From Paraburkholderia ultramafica (GTDB lineage Bacteria > Pseudomonadota > Gammaproteobacteria > Burkholderiales > Burkholderiaceae), in the NCBI RefSeq assembly GCF_902859915.1, contig NZ_CADIKK010000013.1:124001-188000 (forward strand): DNA of 64,000 nt, given 5' to 3'. Both the position numbers and the translations under genes were made by a program. The notes below the pieces were generated by a model that worked only from the letters and a program-made list of their open reading frames with translations, did no database searches and had not been told where the DNA came from. Below are positions 27,502-36,700 of the stretch, piece by piece; the stretch's first letter is position 1; each line of letters opens with the position of its first letter.

Positions 27502-28071
27502 TCACGTCTTGGGCAACGTGACGCCGTGCTGACCTTGATATTTGCCGCCGCGATCCGCGTACGACGTTTCACAAATCTCGTCGCTTTCGAAAAACAGCAC
27601 CTGGGCGACGCCTTCGTTCGCGTAAATTTTCGCAGGCAAAGGTGTCGTATTCGAGAATTCGAGCGTGACGTGCCCTTCCCATTCCGGCTCGAACGGCGTC
27701 ACGTTGACGATGATCCCGCAACGCGCGTACGTCGACTTGCCCAGACACACGGTCAGCACGCTGCGCGGAATGCGGAAATACTCGACCGTGCGCGCGAGCG
27801 CGAACGAATTCGGCGGGATGATGCAGACGTCGCCCTTGAAGTCGACAAACGACTTCTCGTCGAAGTTCTTCGGATCGACGATGGTCGAGTTGATGTTCGT
27901 GAAGATCTTGAATTCGTCGGCGCAGCGGATGTCGTAGCCATAGCTCGACGTGCCGTAGCTGACAATCTTCCGGCCGTCTTCGGAGACGCGAACCTGATCG
28001 GGCGCAAACGGCTCGATCATGTTGTGCGACTTGGCCATGCGCCGGATCCACTTGTCGGATTTGATGGTCAT
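27502..28071 (-). CDS. dcd: dCTP deaminase
   Basis: This 189-residue homotrimeric enzyme of the dUTPase superfamily converts dCTP to dUTP, supplying dUMP for thymidylate synthesis. Visible family segments are MTIKSDKWIRRMA, SYGTSSYGYDIRCADEF, the CLGKSTYARCG loop and the catalytic-Glu region WEGHVTLEFSNTTPLPAKIY. Length and ends match the E. coli-type enzyme. The start at 28071 gives the conserved N-terminus. apbC and sodC-like lie upstream on the same strand. Confidence 0.95.
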   Translation of the reverse strand: MTIKSDKWIRRMAKSHNMIEPFAPDQVRVSEDGRKIVSYGTSSYGYDIRCADEFKIFTNINSTIVDPKNFDEKSFVDFKGDVCIIPPNSFALARTVEYFRIPRSVLTVCLGKSTYARCGIIVNVTPFEPEWEGHVTLEFSNTTPLPAKIYANEGVAQVLFFESDEICETSYADRGGKYQGQHGVTLPKT

Positions 28072-28369
28072 AGGTGAACGCTGCTCGACGTGAATGACAG
28101 GTGTGTGACGGATAACAACCCGGCGGTGCCGGGCAACTTCGGGTAATCGGGGCGCTGACTTCGCAGTGCCTTCGGCCAGCGGCCCTCGCGGCACGCCGCT
28201 GCAACGGGCCATGCCGCGACCTCGGGCCGGGCGTTCGACTGCGGGTTCCTGCCGGCCCCCCAACGGAAGGCGCTTATTTTACGCGATCACGAGAATGCTG
28301 CCGCAGGCGACATTGGAAGCGCTCGCAACGAGCGTCGAACGAGGACTTCGAACCCGGCGCGTGCGCCGC

Positions 28370-28903
28370 TCACTGGCGAATCACGCCGCATGCGATCGCG
28401 GGGCCCGCGCCATGCTGCGGATAGGCGTACGGATCGGTCGCGTCATGATGCAGCACCACCGCGCGCTGCAACACCGAGCGGATCCCGTCGAGCGAAACGT
28501 CCGGCGCGACGATGAAGCCGGTGGCCACGCCGTTCGCGTCCGCATGAATGTTGGCGAGATCGCCTTCGGCCCGCGCGCCCGCTTTCAGACGTTCGGCTGC
28601 CGGCGAGAAGACCTGGCCCGCGCTGGAGCCGTCGGCGGCGTTGCAGTCGCCCCGCTCATGGATTTGCAGCGCGTGGTCGCTATTGGGTGGCAAGCCCGCG
28701 AGATTGTAGGTGACCTGCACGCCGTCCGAGCGCTCGATAAACGTCACGAGGCCGCGCGCCTGATTGCCCACGGTGGGCAGCAACTGCGCGTCGGCGCGCT
28801 TTTCCTGTGGTCTCAGGAACGCGCTGCAGCCGCTTAACAGCACGCAGCTGGCAGTCAGGACGATGAACGCATGCACCGCCTGCCCGTCGATTCGTTTTCC
28901 CAT
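28370..28903 (-). CDS. SodC-like lipoprotein with degenerate metal site
   Basis: This 177-residue protein has a lipoprotein signal (VLLSGCSAF, Cys26) followed by a Cu/Zn superoxide dismutase fold. The fold disulfide (HERGDC and ACGVI) and the segments SAGQVFSP and AVVLHHDATD can be aligned with E. coli SodC. The Cu pair HxFHxH reads HALQIH (His to Gln), the bridging GGH reads GQV (His to Val), and the two other Zn histidines are also replaced. The Zn Asp in GDL, the second His of the pair and the late His remain. Normal dismutase activity is therefore doubtful. It lies 120 bp downstream of apbC on the same strand. Confidence 0.8.
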   Translation of the reverse strand: MGKRIDGQAVHAFIVLTASCVLLSGCSAFLRPQEKRADAQLLPTVGNQARGLVTFIERSDGVQVTYNLAGLPPNSDHALQIHERGDCNAADGSSAGQVFSPAAERLKAGARAEGDLANIHADANGVATGFIVAPDVSLDGIRSVLQRAVVLHHDATDPYAYPQHGAGPAIACGVIRQ

Positions 28904-29023
28904 GCGATCCTCTTGCCGGCCTGGCGGCCGCCCCTGCGGCCGCCGAGCCGAACCTGTGAAGTCGACATGATACCGCGAGACCAGGCGCAAACAGACGCCT
29001 TGGCCCCTTGTCCGAACGGCCGC

Positions 29024-30112
29024 TCAGGTGTTCTGCACGACGATGGTGGGAAACTTCGACGTCATGTCGCGAGCCCGCTCGGCGATATGGATCGCCACCT
29101 TGCGCGCGATCGACCGGTAGATCTCCGCGATACGCCCATTCGGGTCCGCCACGACGGTGGGATTGCCCGAGTCGGCCTGCTCGCGGATCGCGATGTCGAG
29201 CGGCAGGCTGCCGAGCACATCGACGCCGTACTCCTTGCCCATCCGCTCGCCGCCGCCGGCGCCGAAAATATGTTCTGCATGGCCGCAGTTCGAGCAGATG
29301 TGCATGCCCATGTTCTCGACGATGCCGAGGATCGGAATGCCAACCTTCTCGAACATCTTGAGCCCCTTCTTCGCGTCGAGCAGCGCGATATCCTGCGGCG
29401 TCGTGACGATCACCGCGCCCGTCACCGGCACGCGCTGCGACAAGGTCAGCTGAATGTCGCCGGTGCCCGGCGGCATGTCGACGATCAGGTAGTCGAGGTC
29501 CTGCCAGTTGGTCTGGCGCAGCAGCTGTTCGAGCGCGGAGGTGGCCATCGGGCCGCGCCACACCATCGGGTTGTCCTGTTCGATCAGGAAGCCGATCGAG
29601 TTGGCCTGCAGGCCGTGGCCGGTCATCGGGTTCATCGACTTGTCGTCGGGCGACTCGGGACGGCCGACGATGCCAAGCATCATCGGCAGCGACGGGCCGT
29701 AGATGTCCGCGTCGAGCACGCCGACCGACGCGCCTTCACTCGCCAGCGCGAGCGCCAGGTTGACGGCGGTCGTGCTCTTGCCGACGCCGCCCTTGCCCGA
29801 TGCCACCGCTACGATATTCTTGACGTTTGGCAGGAGTTTCACGCCGCGCTGCACGGTATGCGCGGCGATTTGCTGCGACACCTCGACACGCGCGTTCGCG
29901 ACGCCCGGCACCGCTCGCAGCGCGTCGGCGAACTGCGTGCGGATCGCTTCGAACTGGCGCATGGCCGGATAGCCGAGCACCACCTGGAGGCTAACGGTGT
30001 CACCCTCCACGGCCACGTTCTTGATGTTCCTGGCGGCCGCGTACGGCAAGCCGGTGTTGGGGTCAGTGACGGCTGCGAGGGCAGCGTCGACCAAAGCCCG
30101 ATCGATACTCAT
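29024..30112 (-). CDS. apbC: Iron-sulfur cluster carrier ATPase ApbC/Mrp
   Basis: This 362-residue cytoplasmic Mrp/NBP35-type carrier binds and delivers [4Fe-4S] clusters. An N-terminal DUF59/MIP18-like domain occupies residues ~5-85. The deviant Walker A GKGGVGKST is at 106-114, the switch DADIYGPSLPMMLG follows, and the cluster-binding CSNC lies near residues 275-278. ATG 30112 is preferred over GTG 30118. It is divergent from the OmpA-like gene; metG lies just beyond, and apbC-metG adjacency is common in proteobacteria. Confidence 0.93.
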   Translation of the reverse strand: MSIDRALVDAALAAVTDPNTGLPYAAARNIKNVAVEGDTVSLQVVLGYPAMRQFEAIRTQFADALRAVPGVANARVEVSQQIAAHTVQRGVKLLPNVKNIVAVASGKGGVGKSTTAVNLALALASEGASVGVLDADIYGPSLPMMLGIVGRPESPDDKSMNPMTGHGLQANSIGFLIEQDNPMVWRGPMATSALEQLLRQTNWQDLDYLIVDMPPGTGDIQLTLSQRVPVTGAVIVTTPQDIALLDAKKGLKMFEKVGIPILGIVENMGMHICSNCGHAEHIFGAGGGERMGKEYGVDVLGSLPLDIAIREQADSGNPTVVADPNGRIAEIYRSIARKVAIHIAERARDMTSKFPTIVVQNT

Positions 30113-30456
30113 TGACACTCCGTGGGGAACACGTCCGGTGCGGTGGATTCGAAGTTTCGGCCACGCGCCGGAATTTGAAAGAAATTGTTAGGCAGGATTG
30201 CGAAAACCAGGCGTGCCGGGCACCCTTCGGGCAGGCGGAGCGCCATGGGGTCGCATCACTGCGTGCTTCAGCCATTATTGTAGTGTCTGGCGCCGTGCGC
30301 TGCCGGAAGACCCTTCTTCGCTGTCGGACCGGAGCGGAGAAGGGCGTAGGATTTCCCTATTTCGTGTGCTCTGCTGCACTGCTGTAGTGCAGGTCTGATT
30401 AGATAGATTGATCGCTATCCGTTGGTTTATTCGCTTCACTGGAAGAGGAATCGAAA
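30113..30456. other. Divergent spacer between apbC and OmpA-like gene
   Basis: This 344-bp region contains two small inverted repeats: CTGCACT-N5-AGTGCAG at 30374-30392, and an imperfect CTTCTTCGCT/AGCGGAGAAG pair near 30311-30340. The first could be an operator of the OmpA-like gene, but I do not recognise the motif. No ORF with a good start is visible. Confidence 0.4.
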
Positions 30457-31110
30457 ATGAATGCAAAAAACATGACTCGCCTGGCCGTCTTTGCCGTTGC
30501 CGGCTCCTTGCTGGCAGGCTGCGCCACTCAACAGGGCACTAACACCGCCGTCGGCACGGGCGTGGGCGCCGGCACCGGCGCGGCGCTGGGCGCGATCTTC
30601 GGCGGCGGCAAGGGCGCGGCGATCGGCGCGGGCGTCGGCGCGGCGGTGGGCGGCATCACCGGCTACAACTGGCAAAACATTCGCAACCACATGTCGGGCG
30701 CCACCAAGGGCACCGGCACGCAGATCACCGAGCAGCCGGACGGCTCGCTCAAGCTGAACATTCCGAGCTCGGTCACGTTCGACACCAGCAGCTACGCGAT
30801 CAAGCCGTCGTTCGCACCGGTGCTGGACGAGTTGGCGAAAACCCTGCAGGAGAATCCCGAAGTGATCGCCCAAGTGGTCGGCCACACCGACAGCACGGGC
30901 TCGCAGGCCTACAACCAGACGCTGTCGGTCAATCGCGCGGAGAGCGTGACGGGCTTCCTGGCGCAACGCGGCATCGCGCCGCAACGCCTGTCGGCACAAG
31001 GCATGGGCCCGAACCAGCCGATCGCCGACAACAACACTGAAGCCGGCCGTGCGGCAAACCGTCGGGTGGAAATCTATCTGCGCGCCACGGCCCAGCACGC
31101 AACGCAATAA
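30457..31110 (+). CDS. OmpA-family outer-membrane lipoprotein (YiaD-like)
   Basis: This 217-residue lipoprotein has a signal with lipobox LLAGC (Cys23). A glycine-zipper segment (residues ~33-70; repeated GxGxG with AIGAGVGAAVGG) can insert in membrane. A C-terminal OmpA peptidoglycan-binding domain (~105-212) carries the VVGHTDSTGSQAYNQTLSVNRAESV and NRRVEIYL segments that contact diaminopimelate. It should tether outer membrane to cell wall. AAGAGGAA lies upstream of the ATG. Cotranscription with metG is unlikely because a strong terminator lies between. Confidence 0.9.
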   Translation: MNAKNMTRLAVFAVAGSLLAGCATQQGTNTAVGTGVGAGTGAALGAIFGGGKGAAIGAGVGAAVGGITGYNWQNIRNHMSGATKGTGTQITEQPDGSLKLNIPSSVTFDTSSYAIKPSFAPVLDELAKTLQENPEVIAQVVGHTDSTGSQAYNQTLSVNRAESVTGFLAQRGIAPQRLSAQGMGPNQPIADNNTEAGRAANRRVEIYLRATAQHATQ

Positions 31111-31309
31111 GCACAAGGCTTCAGGGGAGTGACGCAGGCGGTCGCCGGGGTTTCACCACCGGCGACCGGCTCGACGTAAAAAGCGGAGGAAAGAAAAACT
31201 CGCACGAGGACGAAAAAATTTCGAACTCTGCCGAAAATTCGTGGTCTCTCTTTACGGTACGTGGCTGGCGAAGCCGCCGCGTCACCATTCTCCTCTTGTC
31301 GTTGTTGCT
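31111..31309 (+). ncRNA. Possible 3'UTR or small RNA ending at a strong terminator
   Basis: The 199 bp between the OmpA-like stop and the terminator at 31310 contain no credible ORF. A 10-bp perfect hairpin at 31139-31168 closes the likely mRNA end. An A-rich stretch (about 31177-31225) follows, then a pyrimidine run containing TCTCCTCTT just before the terminator stem. An unpaired anti-Shine-Dalgarno run next to a Rho-independent terminator is typical of Hfq-type sRNAs. No promoter was identified, so a long 3'UTR is equally possible. Confidence 0.3.
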
Positions 31310-31337
31310 CCGGGGTTTAATCACCCCGGTTTTTTTT
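31310..31337 (+). terminator. Intrinsic terminator 200 bp after OmpA-like gene
   Basis: CCGGGGT-TTAATC-ACCCCGG is followed by eight T. It ends transcription 139 bp before metG. Confidence 0.9.
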
Positions 31338-31476
31338 GGGCGCCCGGTTTTCGCGCTGTTCTCGCACCCTCGCGCTTCGCGACAACCCGGCTGCGCGCCC
31401 ACGCGGCCCACCCCGCGCCGGGCGCCCGCCCTGCTAGAATCAACCTTTCGTCCCACCGCAGGCTCCCACCATCCTT

Positions 31477-33612
31477 ATGTCAGCACCCGCAACCGATCTC
31501 TCCGCAGGCGCGGCGTCAGGCCGTCGCCAGATTCTCGTCACGTCGGCCCTTCCGTATGCGAACGGGCAAATCCATATTGGCCACCTGGTCGAATATATCC
31601 AGACGGACATCTGGGTCCGGACGTTGCGAATGCACGGGCACGAGGTCTACTACGTGGGCGCCGACGACACGCACGGCACGCCGGTCATGCTGCGCGCGGA
31701 AAAAGAAGGTCTCACGCCGAAGCAGCTGATCGACCGCGTCTGGCAGGAACACAAGCGCGATTTCGACAGCTTCGGGATTTCGTTCGACAACTACTACTCG
31801 ACCGATTCCGAAGAGAACCGCGTTCTCAGCGAAAACGTCTATCTGGCGCTCAATGAAGCGGGCCTGATCGAGGCGCGCGAGATCGAACAGGCGTATGACC
31901 CGGTCAAGGAAATGTTCCTGCCGGACCGGTTCATCAAGGGCGAATGCCCGAAATGCGGCGCGAAAGACCAGTACGGCGACAGCTGCGAAGTATGCGGTTC
32001 GACCTATCTGCCCACCGAACTGGTCAATCCGTACTCGGTCGTCTCGGGCGCCACGCCGATTCGCAAGACCTCGACGCACTACTTTTTCCGCCTGTCCGAT
32101 CCGCGCTGCGAGAATTTCCTGCGCGCGTGGGTGGGCGGCCTGGCGCAGCCGGAAGCCACCAACAAGATGCGCGAGTGGCTCGGCGACGCGGGCGAAGCCA
32201 AGCTCGCCGACTGGGACATTTCGCGCGACGCGCCCTATTTCGGCTTCGAAATCCCGGGCGCGCCGGGCAAATATTTCTACGTGTGGCTGGATGCGCCGGT
32301 CGGCTACTACGCGAGCTTCAAGAACCTCGCCGAACAGCGCGGCCTCGACTTCGACGCGTGGGTTCACCCGGGCTCGAAGGCCGAGCAGTATCACTTCATC
32401 GGCAAGGACATCCTGTATTTCCATACGCTGTTCTGGCCGGCCATGCTCGAATTCTCGGGCCACCGCACGCCGACCAACGTGTTCGCGCACGGCTTTTTGA
32501 CCGTGGACGGCGCGAAGATGTCGAAGTCGCGCGGCACCTTCATCACCGCGCAAAGCGTGATCGACACCGGCCTGAATCCAGAATGGCTGCGCTACTACTT
32601 CGCGGCCAAGCTGAACAGTACGATGGAAGACCTCGACCTGAACCTCGACGACTTCCAGGCGCGCGTGAACAGCGATCTGGTCGGCAAGTACGTGAACATC
32701 GCGAGCCGCGCGGCGGGTTTCCTGATCAAGCGCTTCGACGGCTGCGTGCAGGACAGCGCGATGCAACATCCGCTGCTCGCCACGCTGCGCGCCGCCGTGC
32801 CGCAGATCGCCGCGAACTACGAAGCCCGCGAGTACAACCGCGCGCTGCGTCACACCATGGAACTGGCCGACGCGGTCAACGCGTACGTCGACACCGCCAA
32901 GCCGTGGGATCAGGCGAAAGACCCGGCGAACGCGGTCGCGCTGCATGAAACCTGCAGTGTGAGCATCGAGGCGTTCCGCCTGCTGTCGCTGGCGCTCAAG
33001 CCGGTGCTGCCGAAGCTGGCCGAAGCGGTCGAAGCGTTCCTCGGCGTCGAACCGCTGCTTTGGGCCGACGCCAACGTGCCGCTGAGCTCCAGCCGCCCGA
33101 TCAACGCGTACAAGCACTTGATGACGCGTGTCGATCCGAAGCAGATCGAAGCGCTGCTCGCGGCCAATCGCGATTCGCTGCAAGCTACGCCGGAAGCGGC
33201 GGCGCCGGCCGACGCGAAGACCAGGTCGAAGGCCGCAAAAGCTGCCGCTGCTGACAAGGACGAAACCCCCGGCGTGATCTCGATCGACGACTTCGCGAAG
33301 ATCGATTTGCGCATTGCGAAGATCGTCGACTGCAAGGCGGTGGAAGGCTCGGACAAGCTGCTGCAACTCACGCTCGACGTCGGCGAGGAGACAACCCGCA
33401 ACGTGTTCTCCGGCATCAAGTCGGCGTATCAGCCGGAGCAGCTGGTCGGCAAGCTGACGGTAATGGTCGCGAACCTCGCGCCGCGCAAGATGAAGTTCGG
33501 CATGTCCGAAGGGATGGTGCTGGCCGCATCGGCGACCGACGAGAAAGCCGAACCGGGCCTGTACGTGCTCGAACCGGACAGCGGCGCGAAGCCGGGTATG
33601 CGCGTGAAGTAA
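31477..33612 (+). CDS. metG: Methionyl-tRNA synthetase
   Basis: This 711-residue class I synthetase charges tRNA-Met. HIGH is at residues 33-36. A zinc knuckle is formed by Cys157, Cys160, Cys170 and Cys173. The KMSKS loop is at 347-351. An Ala/Lys-rich linker at ~570-600 leads to a C-terminal tRNA-binding/dimerisation domain beginning ISIDDFAKIDLRIAKI. This is the long E. coli-like form. The ATG at 31477 gives a short burkholderial N-terminal extension before RRQILVTSALPYANG. A bidirectional terminator follows. Confidence 0.96.
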   Translation: MSAPATDLSAGAASGRRQILVTSALPYANGQIHIGHLVEYIQTDIWVRTLRMHGHEVYYVGADDTHGTPVMLRAEKEGLTPKQLIDRVWQEHKRDFDSFGISFDNYYSTDSEENRVLSENVYLALNEAGLIEAREIEQAYDPVKEMFLPDRFIKGECPKCGAKDQYGDSCEVCGSTYLPTELVNPYSVVSGATPIRKTSTHYFFRLSDPRCENFLRAWVGGLAQPEATNKMREWLGDAGEAKLADWDISRDAPYFGFEIPGAPGKYFYVWLDAPVGYYASFKNLAEQRGLDFDAWVHPGSKAEQYHFIGKDILYFHTLFWPAMLEFSGHRTPTNVFAHGFLTVDGAKMSKSRGTFITAQSVIDTGLNPEWLRYYFAAKLNSTMEDLDLNLDDFQARVNSDLVGKYVNIASRAAGFLIKRFDGCVQDSAMQHPLLATLRAAVPQIAANYEAREYNRALRHTMELADAVNAYVDTAKPWDQAKDPANAVALHETCSVSIEAFRLLSLALKPVLPKLAEAVEAFLGVEPLLWADANVPLSSSRPINAYKHLMTRVDPKQIEALLAANRDSLQATPEAAAPADAKTRSKAAKAAAADKDETPGVISIDDFAKIDLRIAKIVDCKAVEGSDKLLQLTLDVGEETTRNVFSGIKSAYQPEQLVGKLTVMVANLAPRKMKFGMSEGMVLAASATDEKAEPGLYVLEPDSGAKPGMRVK

Positions 33613-33662
33613 CGCGAACGCGCGTGGCGTCGCTCGCAGCGTCTTGCGCTGCGGGCCCGCAC

Positions 33663-33702
33663 AAAAAAACGGCACGCTTTGAACGGCGTGCCGTTTTTTT
33701 TG
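33663..33702. terminator. Bidirectional terminator between metG and tamB
   Basis: AAAAAAACGGCACGC and GGCGTGCCGTTTTTTTT form a strong stem with A and T runs on both flanks, between convergent genes. Confidence 0.93.
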
Positions 33703-33752
33703 GGGCGCGTGTTTTCGCTAAGGGGACCATGCAGGCGCCCGCATCCGGCGCA

Positions 33753-36700
33753 TCACCACTTGATCCGGTCGAAGCGCCGCGTGTACAGCACATCGGCCCC
33801 GTAGAACGTGCCGCCGTAGGCCACGAGCGACCAGTAGCGCGTCAGGTTGATGGTCGCCTTGATCGCGTTGCTCGCCGACTGCAACCCTTGCTCGTAGCCG
33901 ATCACGAGCCACTCGTTGATCGCCTTCGACACCATCACCACCTGCGGATCGGTCAGCCCGACCTCGCTTCGGCCGATCGAAAACTCGTCGAGTCCGACGG
34001 TCTGCGCGATCCGCTGGCCGGTCGCGCTGCCGAGCAGCGCGAGCGCCGTCGTCATCGTGCTTTGCTGGCCAAGGTTGTTGCCCTGATCCGTGCCGTGACC
34101 GAACAGCAGCCACGAGAGCTTTTCGTTATCCGGCACGTTCGGCTCCGACACCAGCCTCGCCACCGGCAACTGAACCGTGCCGGTCACCTGCACGCCCGCC
34201 TCGACCTGCTGGTTGCGGCGCATTGCCAGAATGTTGATGCCGGGATTGGCCACCGGGCCGTTGAACGTGAAGTAGCCGTTTTCGATAGTCAGCTTGCGGC
34301 CGAACGCGGTGTAGGTCGACCCCGGCGTGACACGCACGTTGCCGACCGCGCGCAGCGGCGTGTTCGGCGCGCTCGTCGCGGTGATCGTGCCGGTCAGGCC
34401 GAGATCGGCGCCCTGTCCGCGGAAGCGAAAATTATTGCCGAGGCTGATGTCGATATTGGCACGCGGCGCGAACGCTCCGACCGGCTGGTTGCCGCCCGCC
34501 ACCGGCCGTGGCCGCCCGCCCGACGTGGTGCCGTCCGGGCGCACGATCACCACGTCGTCGCCGAGCCTCGGCGCGGCCTGCTCCGGCAGATCGAACAACG
34601 CGTGATCGACCACGAATTTGCCGTTGATCGCCATCCCGCGCTGCTCGCCGCCGTTCGACACGCTCGCGCTGCCCGACAGCGACAGATTGCGATCCGGCGA
34701 CGCGAATAGTTCGAGCTTGTCCGCGACGATGCTCGCGGTCAGATCCGGCTCCGTGCCGTCCAGACGCACGCGCCCTTTGGCGCTCAGCGTGCCGCTCGCG
34801 CCATGAAACTCGACCTGCTGGAAGTCCACCAGATTCTGCGACAGCGCGATATGCACCACGCCGTCCTTCAACTGCACGCCCTGGTCGACCATCGTCGCGG
34901 ACAGACCGTCGCCGACCAGCGAGCCGGTCAAGCCCGGCTTGGCGACCGTGCCGCCGAGCGCGAGTTTGAGCGCGAGATGCCCGTCGAGCAGATAGCTCGG
35001 ACCGAACAGCCCGCCGGTCGTTCTCAGCGACGGCACATTGGCGTTCACGCTGCCGGACAACGCGCCCTCCTCGTTGAAAGTCAGCAGGCCGTCGCGCATC
35101 ACCAGCGTGGTATGCGCGTCGGCGTCGATCACGCCGAGCCGGCTGGCCTGCGCGTGCAGCGTCGCGTTGAGCCGGTTGCCGCCGCTGAATTCGGCGCGCG
35201 CGCTGATATCGGCGATACCCATCGACGCAAGCCCGCGTCCAATTTCAACCGTGACGTCGCCGCCGCGCCGCCGCAACTGGATGTGGCCGCTCGCCGTCGC
35301 GCCGAGCGAGAAGTCCCAGTCGCCGTCGAACACCAGATCGGTTTTGACGTGCGGCGGTTCGCCGGTGATCTCGTGCCGCAACTCCTGCAAACGCGTGAGT
35401 GAAATGTCAGTCAAGCTGCCGGTCGACTGGATCCTGCCGTGATCGAACGCGAACGATTTCAGGCTCAGCACCGCGCCTTCGAGCGTCAGCCGTGTCGCGC
35501 CGAGCGTCAGCCGGCTCGGCGCGGCGCTCACGGCGAGCGGCGCTTCGAGATTCAACGCCGGCGTGCCGCGGTTCTGCAAGCGCGTCACGGTGCCGTCCCA
35601 GCGCGTGCCGTCGCGCGCTTCGGTCAGCTTGCCGTTGGCGGCGAGCGTCAGATCGAGCGGACGGTCTTGCAGCTTGCCGGTGGCCGCAGCCTCCAGCGTG
35701 TGATTGGCGCGCGTGCCGGACAGGCGCGCCGTGAGCGTCGCCAGATCGACGCCGCCCGCGCTGAGATTGCGCGCGTCGGTGGTGAAGGCGAGCGCGCAGT
35801 TCGCGCCGTCGCGCAGTTCGGCGTGGCCTTCCGCATGGCCGACATGGTTGCTGCCGAACACCACACTGTCGGCCTTGTAGCTCAGCACGACGTTCGGGTG
35901 CGCGAACGAGCCGGTGACATCACCATCAGCGGCGATCAAGCCCGCGAGGCCGAAACCGAGCCGCTCGAGTTGCGGCGCATCGACGCGAAACCGCAGCCGG
36001 TCGCCGCTCGCGCCGAAGCTGCCCTGCAAATCCACCTGATTGCCCACCACCGACAGATTCGCGCGGCTCGGCAGAATCCGCGAGCCGGCCACCTGGATCG
36101 TGCCGCCGCCGGTCAGCGGCAGGTTGTCGTAGACGCTCGGGCCCAGCTTGAATTCGGCCTTGGTGGTGAAGACCGGGCCGAGCATGCCGGCCGCGATGAG
36201 CGTGCCGTTTACACGCGCTTCGATTTTGCGGGCGGCAGGCGCGGCGCGTGCGGCGCCACGCGCCGGCGGCGTTTTGCGCTCGATCACCTCGGTCTGCACC
36301 GCGGCTTTGGCGGTGTTTTTCGCGATCGCGGCGGCCTGATCGCCCGGTGCCGCGCTTTTCGCGCCGGCGGTGCTGCCCGCCTGGGCCACGGTCTGCGCGG
36401 CCTGGCCGGTCCGCGCGCGCTGCGCGCTGTTCGACGCGGGCGCCGGCCCAGCCACCGGCGTGCGCGACGGCATCTGCGAAGCCAGCGTCAACGGGTCGAA
36501 ATCGGTCAGTTGCGCTTTCAGGTTGTAGGTGGAATTGGCGTCGTGCTTGAGCGCGCCGGACAGATCGATGCGGCCGCGGCCCGACGTGATGCGCACGTCG
36601 TTGAAGCTCATCCGGGCGGGATCGAACGTCACCTTGCCTTGCGCGCGCAGCGCCGCGGGCGGGTCGGCGAGGTCGAGCGTGAGGCTCTGGATGTCGTCGT

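Noticed and set aside
24817..28077. 1086-codon plus-strand ORF
   Set aside because: It is antisense to the decarboxylase and dcd genes, is rich in Arg, Asp, His and Ala, and shows no domain. This is a known artefact of high-GC codon use.
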